Positions 1-7,543 of a DNA stretch of 63,883 nt are shown here, in pieces. The stretch covers positions 1-63,883 of the forward strand of contig DATAFF010000022.1 in the NCBI GenBank assembly GCA_036257595.1, given 5' to 3'. The notes under the pieces were generated by a model that searched no databases, was not told the DNA's origin, and saw only the letters and a list, made by a program, of their open reading frames with translations. The position numbers and the translations under genes were made by a program. The DNA is from DATAFF01 sp036257595 (lineage in GTDB: Bacteria; Pseudomonadota; Alphaproteobacteria; Rhizobiales; Aestuariivirgaceae). Position 1 is the stretch's first letter; each line of letters starts with the position of its first letter.

Positions 1-428
1 GAGATGCAAGGGGAGAAGGGATCTGCCACTTTCCCCTCGCTCTCAAAAGCCGGCCCGGAGCTACCGGGATCGGCAACCGATCCATCCACGGCTCGAGCCC
101 GGGACCGATCGGTGCGGAGGTGGCGCGGAACCGTCCAAGGACGGCTCCGCGCTCATTGTCTCGCGGTTCCGCATCCGGCGAGACCGGCATCCGCGGCTTG
201 CCTGGCGCTAGCTGGCGCCAGGGGCACGTGGCGAACAGGAAGAGCGGTGCTAGCGACAGGCCCCGAATGCCGGCAACGGATCGCCGCAAAGCCGTCAGAA
301 AATTGCACGCTGTCCCGCCGGGCTTCACGAGGAAACCATGCTTGCGGCCGATGCTGCCGCCCCGCCTCGGCGCTGTCTGCCTTGCTATGGCCTTTTTCCA
401 CAGGCCACGCACAAGTCCTTATGCGTGC
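1..428. other. Intergenic stretch without a supported gene
   Basis: I see no convincing coding region here. Short open frames exist on both strands, but none has a Shine-Dalgarno sequence or a recognisable product. The only clear structure is a perfect inverted repeat at 201-222. The stretch lies 3' of the flavin oxidoreductase gene, which ends at 429 on the minus strand, so it may hold the terminator region of that gene and of whatever lies to the left. Confidence 0.5.
201..222. repeat. Perfect GC-rich hairpin
   Basis: CCTGGCGC and GCGCCAGG form an 8-bp perfect stem around a 6-nt loop. There is no T-tract on either side, so a classic intrinsic terminator is not shown. It may act as an RNA 3'-end stabiliser or Rho-associated pause for the minus-strand gene ending at 429. 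Confidence 0.4.
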
Positions 429-2486
429 TTATAAATCCTTGCAGAGGCGGAGTGCGTCATAGATCCCCGCATGGATATTGCGGGCCGCCACGGCGTCGCC
501 GATCCGAAAAAGCCGGAAGGTGCCGTGCGGATTGCTGGAAAGGGTCTGCGGCCGCCCGCCGATAAGCGCTTCATAATCGACTTCGCCGCGATTGAGCGAT
601 TGCTCCTTGAGCTCGAAATAGAGATCGTCGAGCGGCAGCGTCGCCGCCTCGACCACCACCTGGTCGACCACCCGCTCGCCGCATTGCGTCTCGGTATAGG
701 GCGACCACAGGCTGGCGGCGATCCGGTTGCCGACCCGGGTGAGCGCCGTCACGCGCATCATCGGCGTGATCCGGACATTGGCGCTATGCAGCTTCTGCAT
801 ATAGGGCACGAGATTGAGGCCGCCCATCTCGGGGGCGAAGAACCGCTCCGGCGTGACGAGCTCGAGCTCGGCACCGCGATCGACCAGCGCCTCGGCGGCG
901 GCCATGCCGGGATGGGCGCCATTGTCGTCATAGAGCAGCACATGCTCGGCCGGCTTGACATCACCCGCAAGGATCTCCCAGCTCGACACCGCGAGCTCCC
1001 CGCCGCTGTCGATCGGCGGCGGGGCAGGGAGCCCGCCGGTGGCGATGATGACAACATCGGGGGTTTCGGCAAGGACCGTGTCGCGATCGGCGAAGCTGTT
1101 GAAGTGGAGCACGACCCCGAGCCGCTCGAGCTCGGCCAGCCGCCAGTCGATGATGCCGATGAGCTCGGCCCGCCGCGCCACCCGGGTTGCCAGGCGAACC
1201 TGGCCGCCGGCTTCCGAGGCCGCTTCGTGCACGATCACCTCATGGCCGCGCTCGGCCGACACCCGGGCGGCCTCGAGCCCGGCCGGGCCGGCGCCGATCA
1301 CCACGATGCGGCGGCGCCCACCGGTGCTGCGCGCCACGACATGCGGCATGGTGGCCTCGCGGCCGGTGGCGGGGTTGTGGATGCAGAGCGCGTCATTGCC
1401 CTCATAGATCCGGTCGAGGCAGTAGGTGGCGCCGACACAGGGCCGGATGCGCGCCTCCTCGCCGCGCGCCACCTTGGCGCCGATATGGGGGTCGGCAATA
1501 TGGGCCCGCGTCATGCCGACCATGTCGAGCTTGCCTTCGGCGATGGCATGGCGGGCGGTCGCCACGTCATTGATGCGGGCGGCATGGAACACCGGAAAGC
1601 GGGTGGCGGCCCTGATATCGCCGGCGAAATCGAGATGCGGCGCCGAGCGCATGCCGGTGACCGGGATCACCCGCGATAGCGGCCCGTCATGCTCGATATG
1701 GCCGCGTATGACGTTGAGGAAATCGATCTTGCCGGTGGCGACGAGGCGCCGGCAGATCTCCAAGCCCTCCTCGCGGGAGAGGCCCTTCTCCCAATCCTCG
1801 TCCGCCACCAGCCGGGCGCCGACGATGAAGTCGGGGCCGATCGCGTCGCGCACCGCATCGATCACCATGAGCGAGAAGCGCAGGCGATTGTCGAGCGAGC
1901 CATTATAGTCGTCCGACCGGTGATTGGTGGCGGGCGACCAGAACTGGTCCAGAAGATGGCCGTAGCATTCGAGCTCGAAGCCGTCGAGCCCGGCCTCCTT
2001 CATACGCTCCGCCGCCGCGGCGTAGTCCTTGACCACTCGGGCGATATCCCAGTCCTCCATCTCCTTGGGGAGCGAGCGATGGGCCGGCTCGCGCACCGGC
2101 GAGGGCGCAAGCACCGGCAGCCAGTCGGCCTTGTTCCAATTGGTGCGCCTCCCGAGATGGGTGAGCTGGATCATCACTGCCGCGCCATGGTCGTGGCATT
2201 CGTCGGCGAGCCGCCTGAGCAGCGGCACGATCTCGTCGCGATAGGCGTGGAGATTGCCGAAAGCCGGTGCCGAGTCGCGCGCCACGATGGCCGAGCCCGC
2301 CGTCATGGTGAGCGCGATGCCGCCCTTCGCCTTCTCGACATGATAGAGCCGGTAGCGCTCCCCCGGCAGTCCGTCCTCGGCATAATTCGGCTCATGCGCC
2401 GTCGACATGAGGCGGTTCTTCAGCGTCAGATGCTTCAGGCGAAAGGGCTGGAGGAGGGGATCATTGGCACGATGAATGGTCGTCAT
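429..2486 (-). CDS. Old-yellow-enzyme/TMADH-type flavin oxidoreductase, probable N-methylproline (stachydrine-pathway) demethylase
   Basis: A 685-residue two-part enzyme. Residues about 10-340 form the FMN-binding TIM barrel of the NADH:flavin oxidoreductase family. A cysteine-rich linker at 350-368 and a C-terminal Rossmann module with GAGPAG at 398-403 follow, as in trimethylamine/dimethylamine dehydrogenase and 2,4-dienoyl-CoA reductase. The linker has C350, C356 and C368, but Ala353 where trimethylamine dehydrogenase has its second cluster cysteine. The closest families I recall with this CVGA-x-x-C pattern are annotated N-methylproline demethylases of betaine catabolism. The subfamily is therefore a good guess and the superfamily is certain. 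The ATG at 2484-2486 fits the barrel start. No catabolic partner genes are adjacent. Confidence 0.8.
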   Translation of the reverse strand: MTTIHRANDPLLQPFRLKHLTLKNRLMSTAHEPNYAEDGLPGERYRLYHVEKAKGGIALTMTAGSAIVARDSAPAFGNLHAYRDEIVPLLRRLADECHDHGAAVMIQLTHLGRRTNWNKADWLPVLAPSPVREPAHRSLPKEMEDWDIARVVKDYAAAAERMKEAGLDGFELECYGHLLDQFWSPATNHRSDDYNGSLDNRLRFSLMVIDAVRDAIGPDFIVGARLVADEDWEKGLSREEGLEICRRLVATGKIDFLNVIRGHIEHDGPLSRVIPVTGMRSAPHLDFAGDIRAATRFPVFHAARINDVATARHAIAEGKLDMVGMTRAHIADPHIGAKVARGEEARIRPCVGATYCLDRIYEGNDALCIHNPATGREATMPHVVARSTGGRRRIVVIGAGPAGLEAARVSAERGHEVIVHEAASEAGGQVRLATRVARRAELIGIIDWRLAELERLGVVLHFNSFADRDTVLAETPDVVIIATGGLPAPPPIDSGGELAVSSWEILAGDVKPAEHVLLYDDNGAHPGMAAAEALVDRGAELELVTPERFFAPEMGGLNLVPYMQKLHSANVRITPMMRVTALTRVGNRIAASLWSPYTETQCGERVVDQVVVEAATLPLDDLYFELKEQSLNRGEVDYEALIGGRPQTLSSNPHGTFRLFRIGDAVAARNIHAGIYDALRLCKDL

Positions 2487-2589
2487 AAGCCGACTTTGCC
2501 CCCATGCGCCAGGTCCCGCAATGATGCCAATGGCGTTGCAACCGTCGCGATGCTAGGATTGACGCGATTCGCGCCGAAGGAGAGGGAGA

Positions 2590-2805
2590 ATGGCGATCTG
2601 TTTTGGCAAGACGCCCACGAAAACGCAGAATGCGACGGTCGTCGCCGAGCAGCGGGAATCGGATTCGACATCCTCGGATGAGTCGCTCGGCGAAACGGTG
2701 CGGGATTTGCGACGCCATGATTTCGTCGAGAAGATGACCTCGAGCATGACCGATCCCCGCCCCACCGGGCTGAGACGCGTGTCTAATAAATGCAACTTGT
2801 TATAG
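2590..2805 (+). CDS. Small hypothetical protein (71 aa) upstream of the ADP-ribosyltransferase gene
   Basis: I do not recognise this protein. It is hydrophilic and rich in Ser, Thr, Asp and Arg, with no signal peptide or membrane segment. Support for it being real is the strong purine-rich Shine-Dalgarno run (AAGGAGAGGGAG) immediately before the ATG, and its position co-directional with the effector-like gene downstream. Its stop codon lies inside the AT-rich block that also carries the candidate promoter of the next gene. Against it are its short length and low complexity. It could belong to the same secretion island, but nothing in the sequence shows a function. Confidence 0.45.
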   Translation: MAICFGKTPTKTQNATVVAEQRESDSTSSDESLGETVRDLRRHDFVEKMTSSMTDPRPTGLRRVSNKCNLL

Positions 2806-2826
2806 TTATAAGCAATACCATATACT
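2797..2826 (+). promoter_or_regulatory. Candidate sigma-70-type promoter of the ADP-ribosyltransferase gene
   Basis: TTGTTA at 2797-2802 and TATACT at 2821-2826 are separated by 18 bp in an unusually AT-rich patch for this genome. The patch also contains TTATA-GT-TATAA (2800-2811), a small inverted repeat that could be an operator. I saw no rhizobial tts-box upstream. Confidence 0.45.
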
Positions 2827-2848
2827 ACCGAGAGGAGAGCGGCTGCAA

Positions 2849-2860
2849 ACCGCTAGCGGT
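2849..2860. promoter_or_regulatory. Perfect 12-bp palindrome in the 5' leader
   Basis: ACCGCTAGCGGT is fully self-complementary. It lies between the candidate -10 (2821-2826) and the start codon at 2875, where a regulator binding site or leader hairpin would act. Confidence 0.35.
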
Positions 2861-2874
2861 AGTGTGCGGGGGGC

Positions 2875-4197
2875 GTGATGAGTCGGATATCGGGGAAGTT
2901 TGAAGCGACACAACCGATCAGCGAGCCAATCACCCAAGGCGGGACGCCGGGCCGCCAGATCGCCGGTGAGCCGACGCTCTTCGGGAATATTCCGGTCCCC
3001 ATCGCGATCATTCCCTTTGGCCCGACTGTCCATGATCTTGCGGAGCACCAAGCGGAGCCGCCCCCGGTGCTGACCATCGGCAACCCGACCATTCGCCCGA
3101 CCCCATCCACCACCACGACCACGACGACGACCACCACCACGACGACAAAGCGCCGGATGGACCGCGGATTGAGCGTGCATCGGATGCGCGACCGGCTTGC
3201 CAATAGCGAGCAGACAGCACGCAAGGAGCGCTCGCGCTCGCCGTCACCCATGGGACAGTCGGCGCCGCTCCCGAAGGATTCACCCAACGACGAGGGCGCC
3301 AGCCAGTCGGCTGACGATATCCCGAGACCGATGCCGGTCTTCCGCAAGGTGACCCTGAATCAAGGTGGCAGGCAAAAGAGCGAGAGCAGATTGAAAAAAC
3401 AGCCGAGCGAGCATCGGCTGCCGCGCCAACTGGCCAGGACCGGCGAGAATCCACAGCCGATGCGTGCTGAACACAGCCCTCCACCCATGGTGAGCTCGGC
3501 ACCCGACGCGCCCATCACCAAGATCGATGGCGATCCGCCGGCGGAATGGCGGAAGGATTGGCGAAAGCAAGTCAGAACGATCATGGAATCGGGCTGGTGC
3601 AGAAAAGCGTTGTCGATGGTCGATACCAAACGGGCGACGCTGCCGGACCTTGCCGCTGCTCTCAACACTCCAAGGCTCATGCGGGCGGCCCACAAGCACG
3701 GGCTCAACGCCAGCGAGGCGGCATCGATTTATCTTTACACGTCAGCGCTCTACCAGGACATCAACCAGTCGCTTCTCAAGGAGAACCTGTCCAGCCTTCG
3801 TCCCAACCGACGCGAGGCGCTCAAAACGATGATTCTGAATCTAGACGAAGGACTGGAGAAACTTCCCGAGGTCAAAGACCCATTGGTCCGGGTGGTCAAG
3901 CTCGACCAGAAGTTCGGGAGCACTCTGCAGGTGGGAGCGAAATGGCATGGGCTGGCCTTCGGATCGAGCGTCAGAAAAGCCGACCGCAATATGAAGTGGG
4001 ACGGCAATTACGAGCTCCATTTTGACGGGGCGAGTGGTGCGCACGATGTGAGGGACTTCTCCGACGCGCCGAAGGAGCGCGAGGTTCTGATCGAACGCGG
4101 TCACGAGTATGAGGTTGTCAGCCGCGACGAGAACGGTGAGCGGGTGAAGCTCGAATTGCAGGAGATCGGCTCCGCAAAGAAACATAAAAAACACTAA
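2875..4197 (+). CDS. Putative secreted mono-ADP-ribosyltransferase (type III effector-like)
   Basis: 440 residues from GTG 2875; ATG 2878 is as likely, after a GGGGGG run. Residues 1-220 look disordered and carry 13 consecutive threonines (79-91) plus many Pro/Ser/Arg. Residues about 255-435 match the shape of the ADP-ribosyltransferase exoenzyme family. They contain a helical half with EAASIYLYTSALYQDINQSL (281-300), an Arg strand (LVRVV, R339), a Ser pair in GLAFGSS (359-365) at the STS position, and the E-x-E strand EREVL (E401, E403) followed by a V-V-S strand. This is the R-S-E order of ExoS- and C3-type toxins. Two chaperone-like genes follow. The ART fold call is mine from motifs; export by a type III system is inferred from the neighbours. 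Confidence 0.72.
   Translation: MMSRISGKFEATQPISEPITQGGTPGRQIAGEPTLFGNIPVPIAIIPFGPTVHDLAEHQAEPPPVLTIGNPTIRPTPSTTTTTTTTTTTTTKRRMDRGLSVHRMRDRLANSEQTARKERSRSPSPMGQSAPLPKDSPNDEGASQSADDIPRPMPVFRKVTLNQGGRQKSESRLKKQPSEHRLPRQLARTGENPQPMRAEHSPPPMVSSAPDAPITKIDGDPPAEWRKDWRKQVRTIMESGWCRKALSMVDTKRATLPDLAAALNTPRLMRAAHKHGLNASEAASIYLYTSALYQDINQSLLKENLSSLRPNRREALKTMILNLDEGLEKLPEVKDPLVRVVKLDQKFGSTLQVGAKWHGLAFGSSVRKADRNMKWDGNYELHFDGASGAHDVRDFSDAPKEREVLIERGHEYEVVSRDENGERVKLELQEIGSAKKHKKH
3109..3147 (+). repeat. Poly-threonine codon tract (13 ACN codons)
   Basis: Thirteen consecutive Thr codons, mixing ACC, ACG and one ACA, encode residues 79-91 of the putative ADP-ribosyltransferase. The mix of synonymous codons argues against pure polymerase slippage of one trinucleotide. 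It looks like a low-complexity linker between the N-terminal export region and the rest. Confidence 0.8.
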
Positions 4198-4282
4198 TCG
4201 CGAAATCTGTGCCGTTCGTGACACCTGTCTCCGCGATTCACCCTTATGATCTCCGACCCTGCACCAATCGGAGAGAGAGGGG

Positions 4283-4819
4283 ATGACTGCCATCGAGCAA
4301 TTCGTGAATGGACTGCGGGAGCGGTTGGGTGCCGGGCTCACCACCTTGCCCGACGGCACCCTCCAGACGGTGGTGCGCGGCCGCCAGAAGGTCACGATCG
4401 CCTTCGACGAGAACGCCCGCACCGCCACCGTCACCACGCCGGTCGCGGCGGCATCCCGCGATTTGCCGGCGTCGATCCTCAATGACCTGCTCAAGCGCAA
4501 TTTTCCGGACAGCAGGATGGCTGGCTCGCTGCTGGCGGCGATCCCGACAGAGGAAACGCTGGTGGCGATCAATGTCGTCCCGCTCTGTTCCGCCACTCCG
4601 CAGCTCCTGGCCGGTATCGCCATGGCACAGGCCCATGCGGCGCTCGACATGTCGAGCTCGATCATCACCAGCCGCAGCGAATCCGGTGAAGCGGATGATG
4701 ACGATGACGATGAGTTCGATGAGGACGGGCTGATCGATGACGATGGTGACGAGCAGGACCACGAATGGGCCGATCCCGGCATGGGAGATGCGTCCGATCG
4801 AGAGCGGGGAGGGGCGTGA
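4283..4819 (+). CDS. Putative CesT-type class I type III secretion chaperone with acidic tail
   Basis: 178 residues. The body (1-130) fits the small alpha/beta chaperone fold. It has an N-terminal helix, beta strands around 25-52, then LPASILNDLLKRNF (61-74), GSLLAAIP (81-88), a strand ETLVAINVVPL (91-101) and a final helix. This follows the LL-x-x-NF ... e-L-v-l ... vPL pattern of the CesT/Tir chaperone family. Residues about 136-162 are almost all Asp/Glu, which is unusual for the family. The start follows GAGAGAGGGG. It lies 85 bp after the ADP-ribosyltransferase gene and 3 bp before a second chaperone-like gene, so the three probably form one operon. Such chaperones bind the effector N-terminal region in the cytosol. 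Confidence 0.6.
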   Translation: MTAIEQFVNGLRERLGAGLTTLPDGTLQTVVRGRQKVTIAFDENARTATVTTPVAAASRDLPASILNDLLKRNFPDSRMAGSLLAAIPTEETLVAINVVPLCSATPQLLAGIAMAQAHAALDMSSSIITSRSESGEADDDDDDEFDEDGLIDDDGDEQDHEWADPGMGDASDRERGGA

Positions 4820-4822
4820 GCC

Positions 4823-5284
4823 ATGGCCGAGAAGGGAAAATTGAGCGCGCGGGCCGAGGCTCTGCTTCAGGACATGGCCCGCGACCATGGGCTGCGCGGT
4901 CTCGAATTTGACAAGGACGGACTGATCCCGATCCAGATTGGCGGCGTTCAGACCGCCATCGCCTATAGCGGGGCCAATGACAGCTTTTTCATGATGAGTG
5001 TCATTGATGATCGCGCCGATGGGAAGGTGTCCGAACCCTGGCGCCTCTTCGAGCTCTGCGCCGGCCTGGCCGCCCGCCGCACCCGTCTTGCGGTCGAGCC
5101 GAAATCGGGGTCGCTGGTGCTGGTCGGCGAGCTGTTCCTCGCCGGCATTGATTATTGGCAGCTGGCAAGGGCAATCGAGAGCTTCGTGAAGGACTGCCGG
5201 GAGGTGATGATGGCGCCCACCGGCGCCGGTCACGGCGCCTCATTGCCGTTTTTCGCCAGTGACGAGGGGTTCATCCGCGTATAG
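4823..5284 (+). CDS. Second putative CesT/SycE-type secretion chaperone
   Basis: 153 residues, unlike the preceding protein in sequence but similar in plan. An N-terminal helix (7-22) is followed by LEFDKDGLIPIQIGG (27-41) and AIAYSG strands. Then come WRLFELCAGLAARRTRLAVEP (73-93), the strand SLVLVGELFL (97-106) and a C-terminal helix WQLARAIESFVKDC (112-125). The order helix-strands-helix-strand-helix fits class I chaperones. It starts 3 bp after the upstream gene behind a GGGGAGGGG ribosome site. Its last 55 bp overlap the convergent 5-formyltetrahydrofolate cyclo-ligase gene. Assignment is by architecture and context, not by a diagnostic motif. Confidence 0.5.
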   Translation: MAEKGKLSARAEALLQDMARDHGLRGLEFDKDGLIPIQIGGVQTAIAYSGANDSFFMMSVIDDRADGKVSEPWRLFELCAGLAARRTRLAVEPKSGSLVLVGELFLAGIDYWQLARAIESFVKDCREVMMAPTGAGHGASLPFFASDEGFIRV

Positions 5285-5868
5285 CCCGGGCCCTCGTCGG
5301 TGACGATCAGGTCCATCGGAATGTCGTGCGGCTGCGGAAAGATGGTGGCGAGGCGGGCCTGTGCGAGGCCGACGCCGATGGCGAGCCACGGCCGGTCCGG
5401 CTGCGCCAGCGTCCGGTCGAAATAGCCGCCGCCATAGCCGAGCCGGTAGCCCGCCTCGTCGAAGCCGACGGCCGGGGCGAGCACCGCATCGGGACGGATC
5501 GGCCGGCACTGACGCGGCACCGGGATGTTCCAGAAACCGCGCTCCAGCGGCTCACCGGGCGACCATAGCCAGAACACCAGCGCCGCGCCCTTCTCGACGA
5601 TCACCGGCAGCGCGGTGGCGATGCCGTCGCGGGCGAGCAGCGCCGCCAGTGGCCTGAGGTCGAGCTCGGACTTGATCGGCCAATAGAGGCTGGCAGCCTT
5701 GGCGCCATGGTCACGGATCGCTGCATGGACGACCGGGATGATTCGGGCGGCCGCCTCGGCTCTCGCCTCATGGCCGAGCGCGGCGCGCATCTCGAGCAGG
5801 CGCTGGCGCTCATTGCGCCGCCATTCGCGAACCGCTGGCCAGTCCTTGCCGGAGATCGGCATCATCAT
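5230..5868 (-). CDS. 5-formyltetrahydrofolate cyclo-ligase
   Basis: 212 residues. It uses ATP to convert 5-formyl-THF to 5,10-methenyl-THF in folate salvage. Family marks are the basic N-terminal segment (WRRNERQRLLEMRAAL), SLYWPIKSELDLRPL and the signature GFDEAGYRLGYGGGYFDRTL near residue 150, whose glycine-rich stretch binds the nucleotide. Three consecutive ATG codons open the frame; the first (5866-5868) overlaps the stop codon of the upstream transporter gene, implying translational coupling. Its 3' end overlaps the convergent chaperone-like gene by 55 bp. Confidence 0.92.
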   Translation of the reverse strand: MMMPISGKDWPAVREWRRNERQRLLEMRAALGHEARAEAAARIIPVVHAAIRDHGAKAASLYWPIKSELDLRPLAALLARDGIATALPVIVEKGAALVFWLWSPGEPLERGFWNIPVPRQCRPIRPDAVLAPAVGFDEAGYRLGYGGGYFDRTLAQPDRPWLAIGVGLAQARLATIFPQPHDIPMDLIVTDEGPGYTRMNPSSLAKNGNEAP

Positions 5869-7082
5869 TCCGCTGCCGCGGCCCGCAAACGTCGCGTGGC
5901 GAAGATCGTTTCATTGCCGGCATTCGGATCATGCGGCACGAACAGCGACAGGCAGAGTGCGACGCCCGCCATGGCAGCGCCGATGACGAACACCGCCGCG
6001 CTGTCGATGTCCCAGACGATGCCCAGCGGAATCGGCAGGAGCACCGCGGCAATGTGGTTGATCGAGAAAGCGACGCCGGAGGTCGGGGCGATGTCGCCGG
6101 GGTCGGCGATCTTCTGGAAATAGGTCTTGTGGGCGATCGACATGGCGAAAAACGCATTGTCGAGAACGTAGAGACCGGCGGCGACCCACGGATTCTCGAC
6201 CAGCGCATAGGCGAGGAACACCACGATCAGCCCGACATGCTCGAGTATCATCGAGCGGCGATCGCCGAGCCGGCCGATCAGCGCACCGAGTGCCGGGCCG
6301 AGCGCCATGTTGATCGCGGCGTTGATCAGCAGCAACAAGGTGATGCTGGAGACGTCGTAATCGAATTTCTGCACCATCAGGAAGGCGGCAAAGACGATGA
6401 AGATCTGCCGCCGCGCGCCGCCCATGAACACCAGCGCATAATAGAGCCAGTAGCGCGACCTGATCACGATCTGCTTGCGTTGCGGCACCTCTTCCTTGAA
6501 GCGGGGGAAGGCAACGGCGATGAGCGCGGTGAGCGCTAGCGAGATCATTCCGCCGGCGGCGAACAGCCAGACATAGCCGAGGCCGAGCCAACGCCATACC
6601 AGGAAGATCAGCCCATAGGCCGCGATGGTGGCGCAGGCCGAGGCGGACAGCACCCGGCCGAGCAGGCGCGGCGCATTCTGCTTGTCGAACCATTGCAACG
6701 ACAGCGACTGGGCCACCGTCTCGTAATAATGGAAGCCCAGCGACTTGATGAGGGTGGTCGTGTAGAAGCCGAGCGGGCTCGGAAAGAGTCCCGTCATGGC
6801 AACGCCGGCCCCGATCACCGTCAGCGACACGAGGCCGAGCGTCTGCTCGCGCATGATGATGAGGAACAGCACTGCCGCAAACGAGAGAAAGCCGGGGATC
6901 TCGCGCACCGTGTGCAATATACCCATCTCTGTGCCGTCGAAATGGATGGCGTCGATGGCGAAATTGGTGTGAAGCGCATTCCATGTCGCGAAGGAGAGAT
7001 AATTCGCGACCGACATCAGCATCAGGGCGTTGACGGGCGAGCGCCAGCCTTGCGCGCGATTGGGGCTGACCTCCTCAGCCAT
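5865..7082 (-). CDS. Major facilitator superfamily transporter
   Basis: 405 residues from the ATG at 7080-7082, which has GGAGGT about 11 nt upstream. The open frame reaches further 5' to 7199, but that extension is charged and unlike a transporter N-terminus. About 10-12 hydrophobic segments are visible, with the conserved cytoplasmic loop GALIGRLGDRRSMI (G-x-x-x-D-R-R/K type) in the second half. Substrate is unknown. It overlaps the folate cyclo-ligase gene by 4 bp and probably shares its transcript. Confidence 0.8.
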   Translation of the reverse strand: MAEEVSPNRAQGWRSPVNALMLMSVANYLSFATWNALHTNFAIDAIHFDGTEMGILHTVREIPGFLSFAAVLFLIIMREQTLGLVSLTVIGAGVAMTGLFPSPLGFYTTTLIKSLGFHYYETVAQSLSLQWFDKQNAPRLLGRVLSASACATIAAYGLIFLVWRWLGLGYVWLFAAGGMISLALTALIAVAFPRFKEEVPQRKQIVIRSRYWLYYALVFMGGARRQIFIVFAAFLMVQKFDYDVSSITLLLLINAAINMALGPALGALIGRLGDRRSMILEHVGLIVVFLAYALVENPWVAAGLYVLDNAFFAMSIAHKTYFQKIADPGDIAPTSGVAFSINHIAAVLLPIPLGIVWDIDSAAVFVIGAAMAGVALCLSLFVPHDPNAGNETIFATRRLRAAAAE

Positions 7083-7543
7083 CGTTTGAAGTGACCTCCG
7101 CCGCTGATCGGTGGGGCTCGCCGCAGCGCAACGCCGGCTGGGTGGACCGACCACATCTTGCTCTAGCATGCCATCCCATGAAGCCCTATCGAGTTTCACG
7201 CATGGGACGTGTGCAACTTACAGCCCGTCACAACCTCTCATCTAAGTTTTGTGTCCCATCTGCAACACGCGCTTGAGAAAAGGTAAACGGCAATCTCAGG
7301 CCGCTTGCAGCGAATCGCTAAACGCGAAAAGGTTAACTCGATCATGGGGATGATCATTGCTTGGCGGCAGCTCGAAACGGGGTTCGGGCAGCGCCACTGA
7401 GAGGGGAGACTGAAGCGGGGTGGATGCGGGGTCCGCCCCGCTTCCCTATTGGGCCGAGACCCATCCGCCGCCCGCCGCCATTGCGACGGAATTCCCTTCC
7501 TCCCTGCGTCTTTCATTAGAAGTCGAAATCGTGAGGAGAGGTT
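7083..7543. other. Divergent intergenic region between the MFS and EF-hand genes
   Basis: No gene is supported here. It contains the promoters for two divergent genes. The clearest element is the inverted repeat GATCAT-GGGG-ATGATC at 7340-7355, operator-like, in an AT-richer section with GTAAACG and GGTTAAC. The strong ribosome site GAGGAGAGG lies just before the EF-hand start. Confidence 0.45.

Noticed and set aside
201..222. Hairpin as a proven intrinsic terminator
   Set aside because: The stem is strong but there is no T-tract on either side.
2487..2875. Rhizobial tts-box upstream of the effector-like gene
   Set aside because: I looked for the GTCAG...GAAAGCT pattern and did not find it; the candidate promoter is sigma-70-like.
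7083..7199. 39-residue N-terminal extension of the MFS transporter
   Set aside because: Charged and non-hydrophobic; the internal ATG at 7080-7082 has a GGAGGT site and a normal transporter start.
7238..7516. 92-codon minus-strand frame in the MFS/EF-hand gap
   Set aside because: No ribosome site, low-complexity composition, and it covers the presumed divergent promoters.
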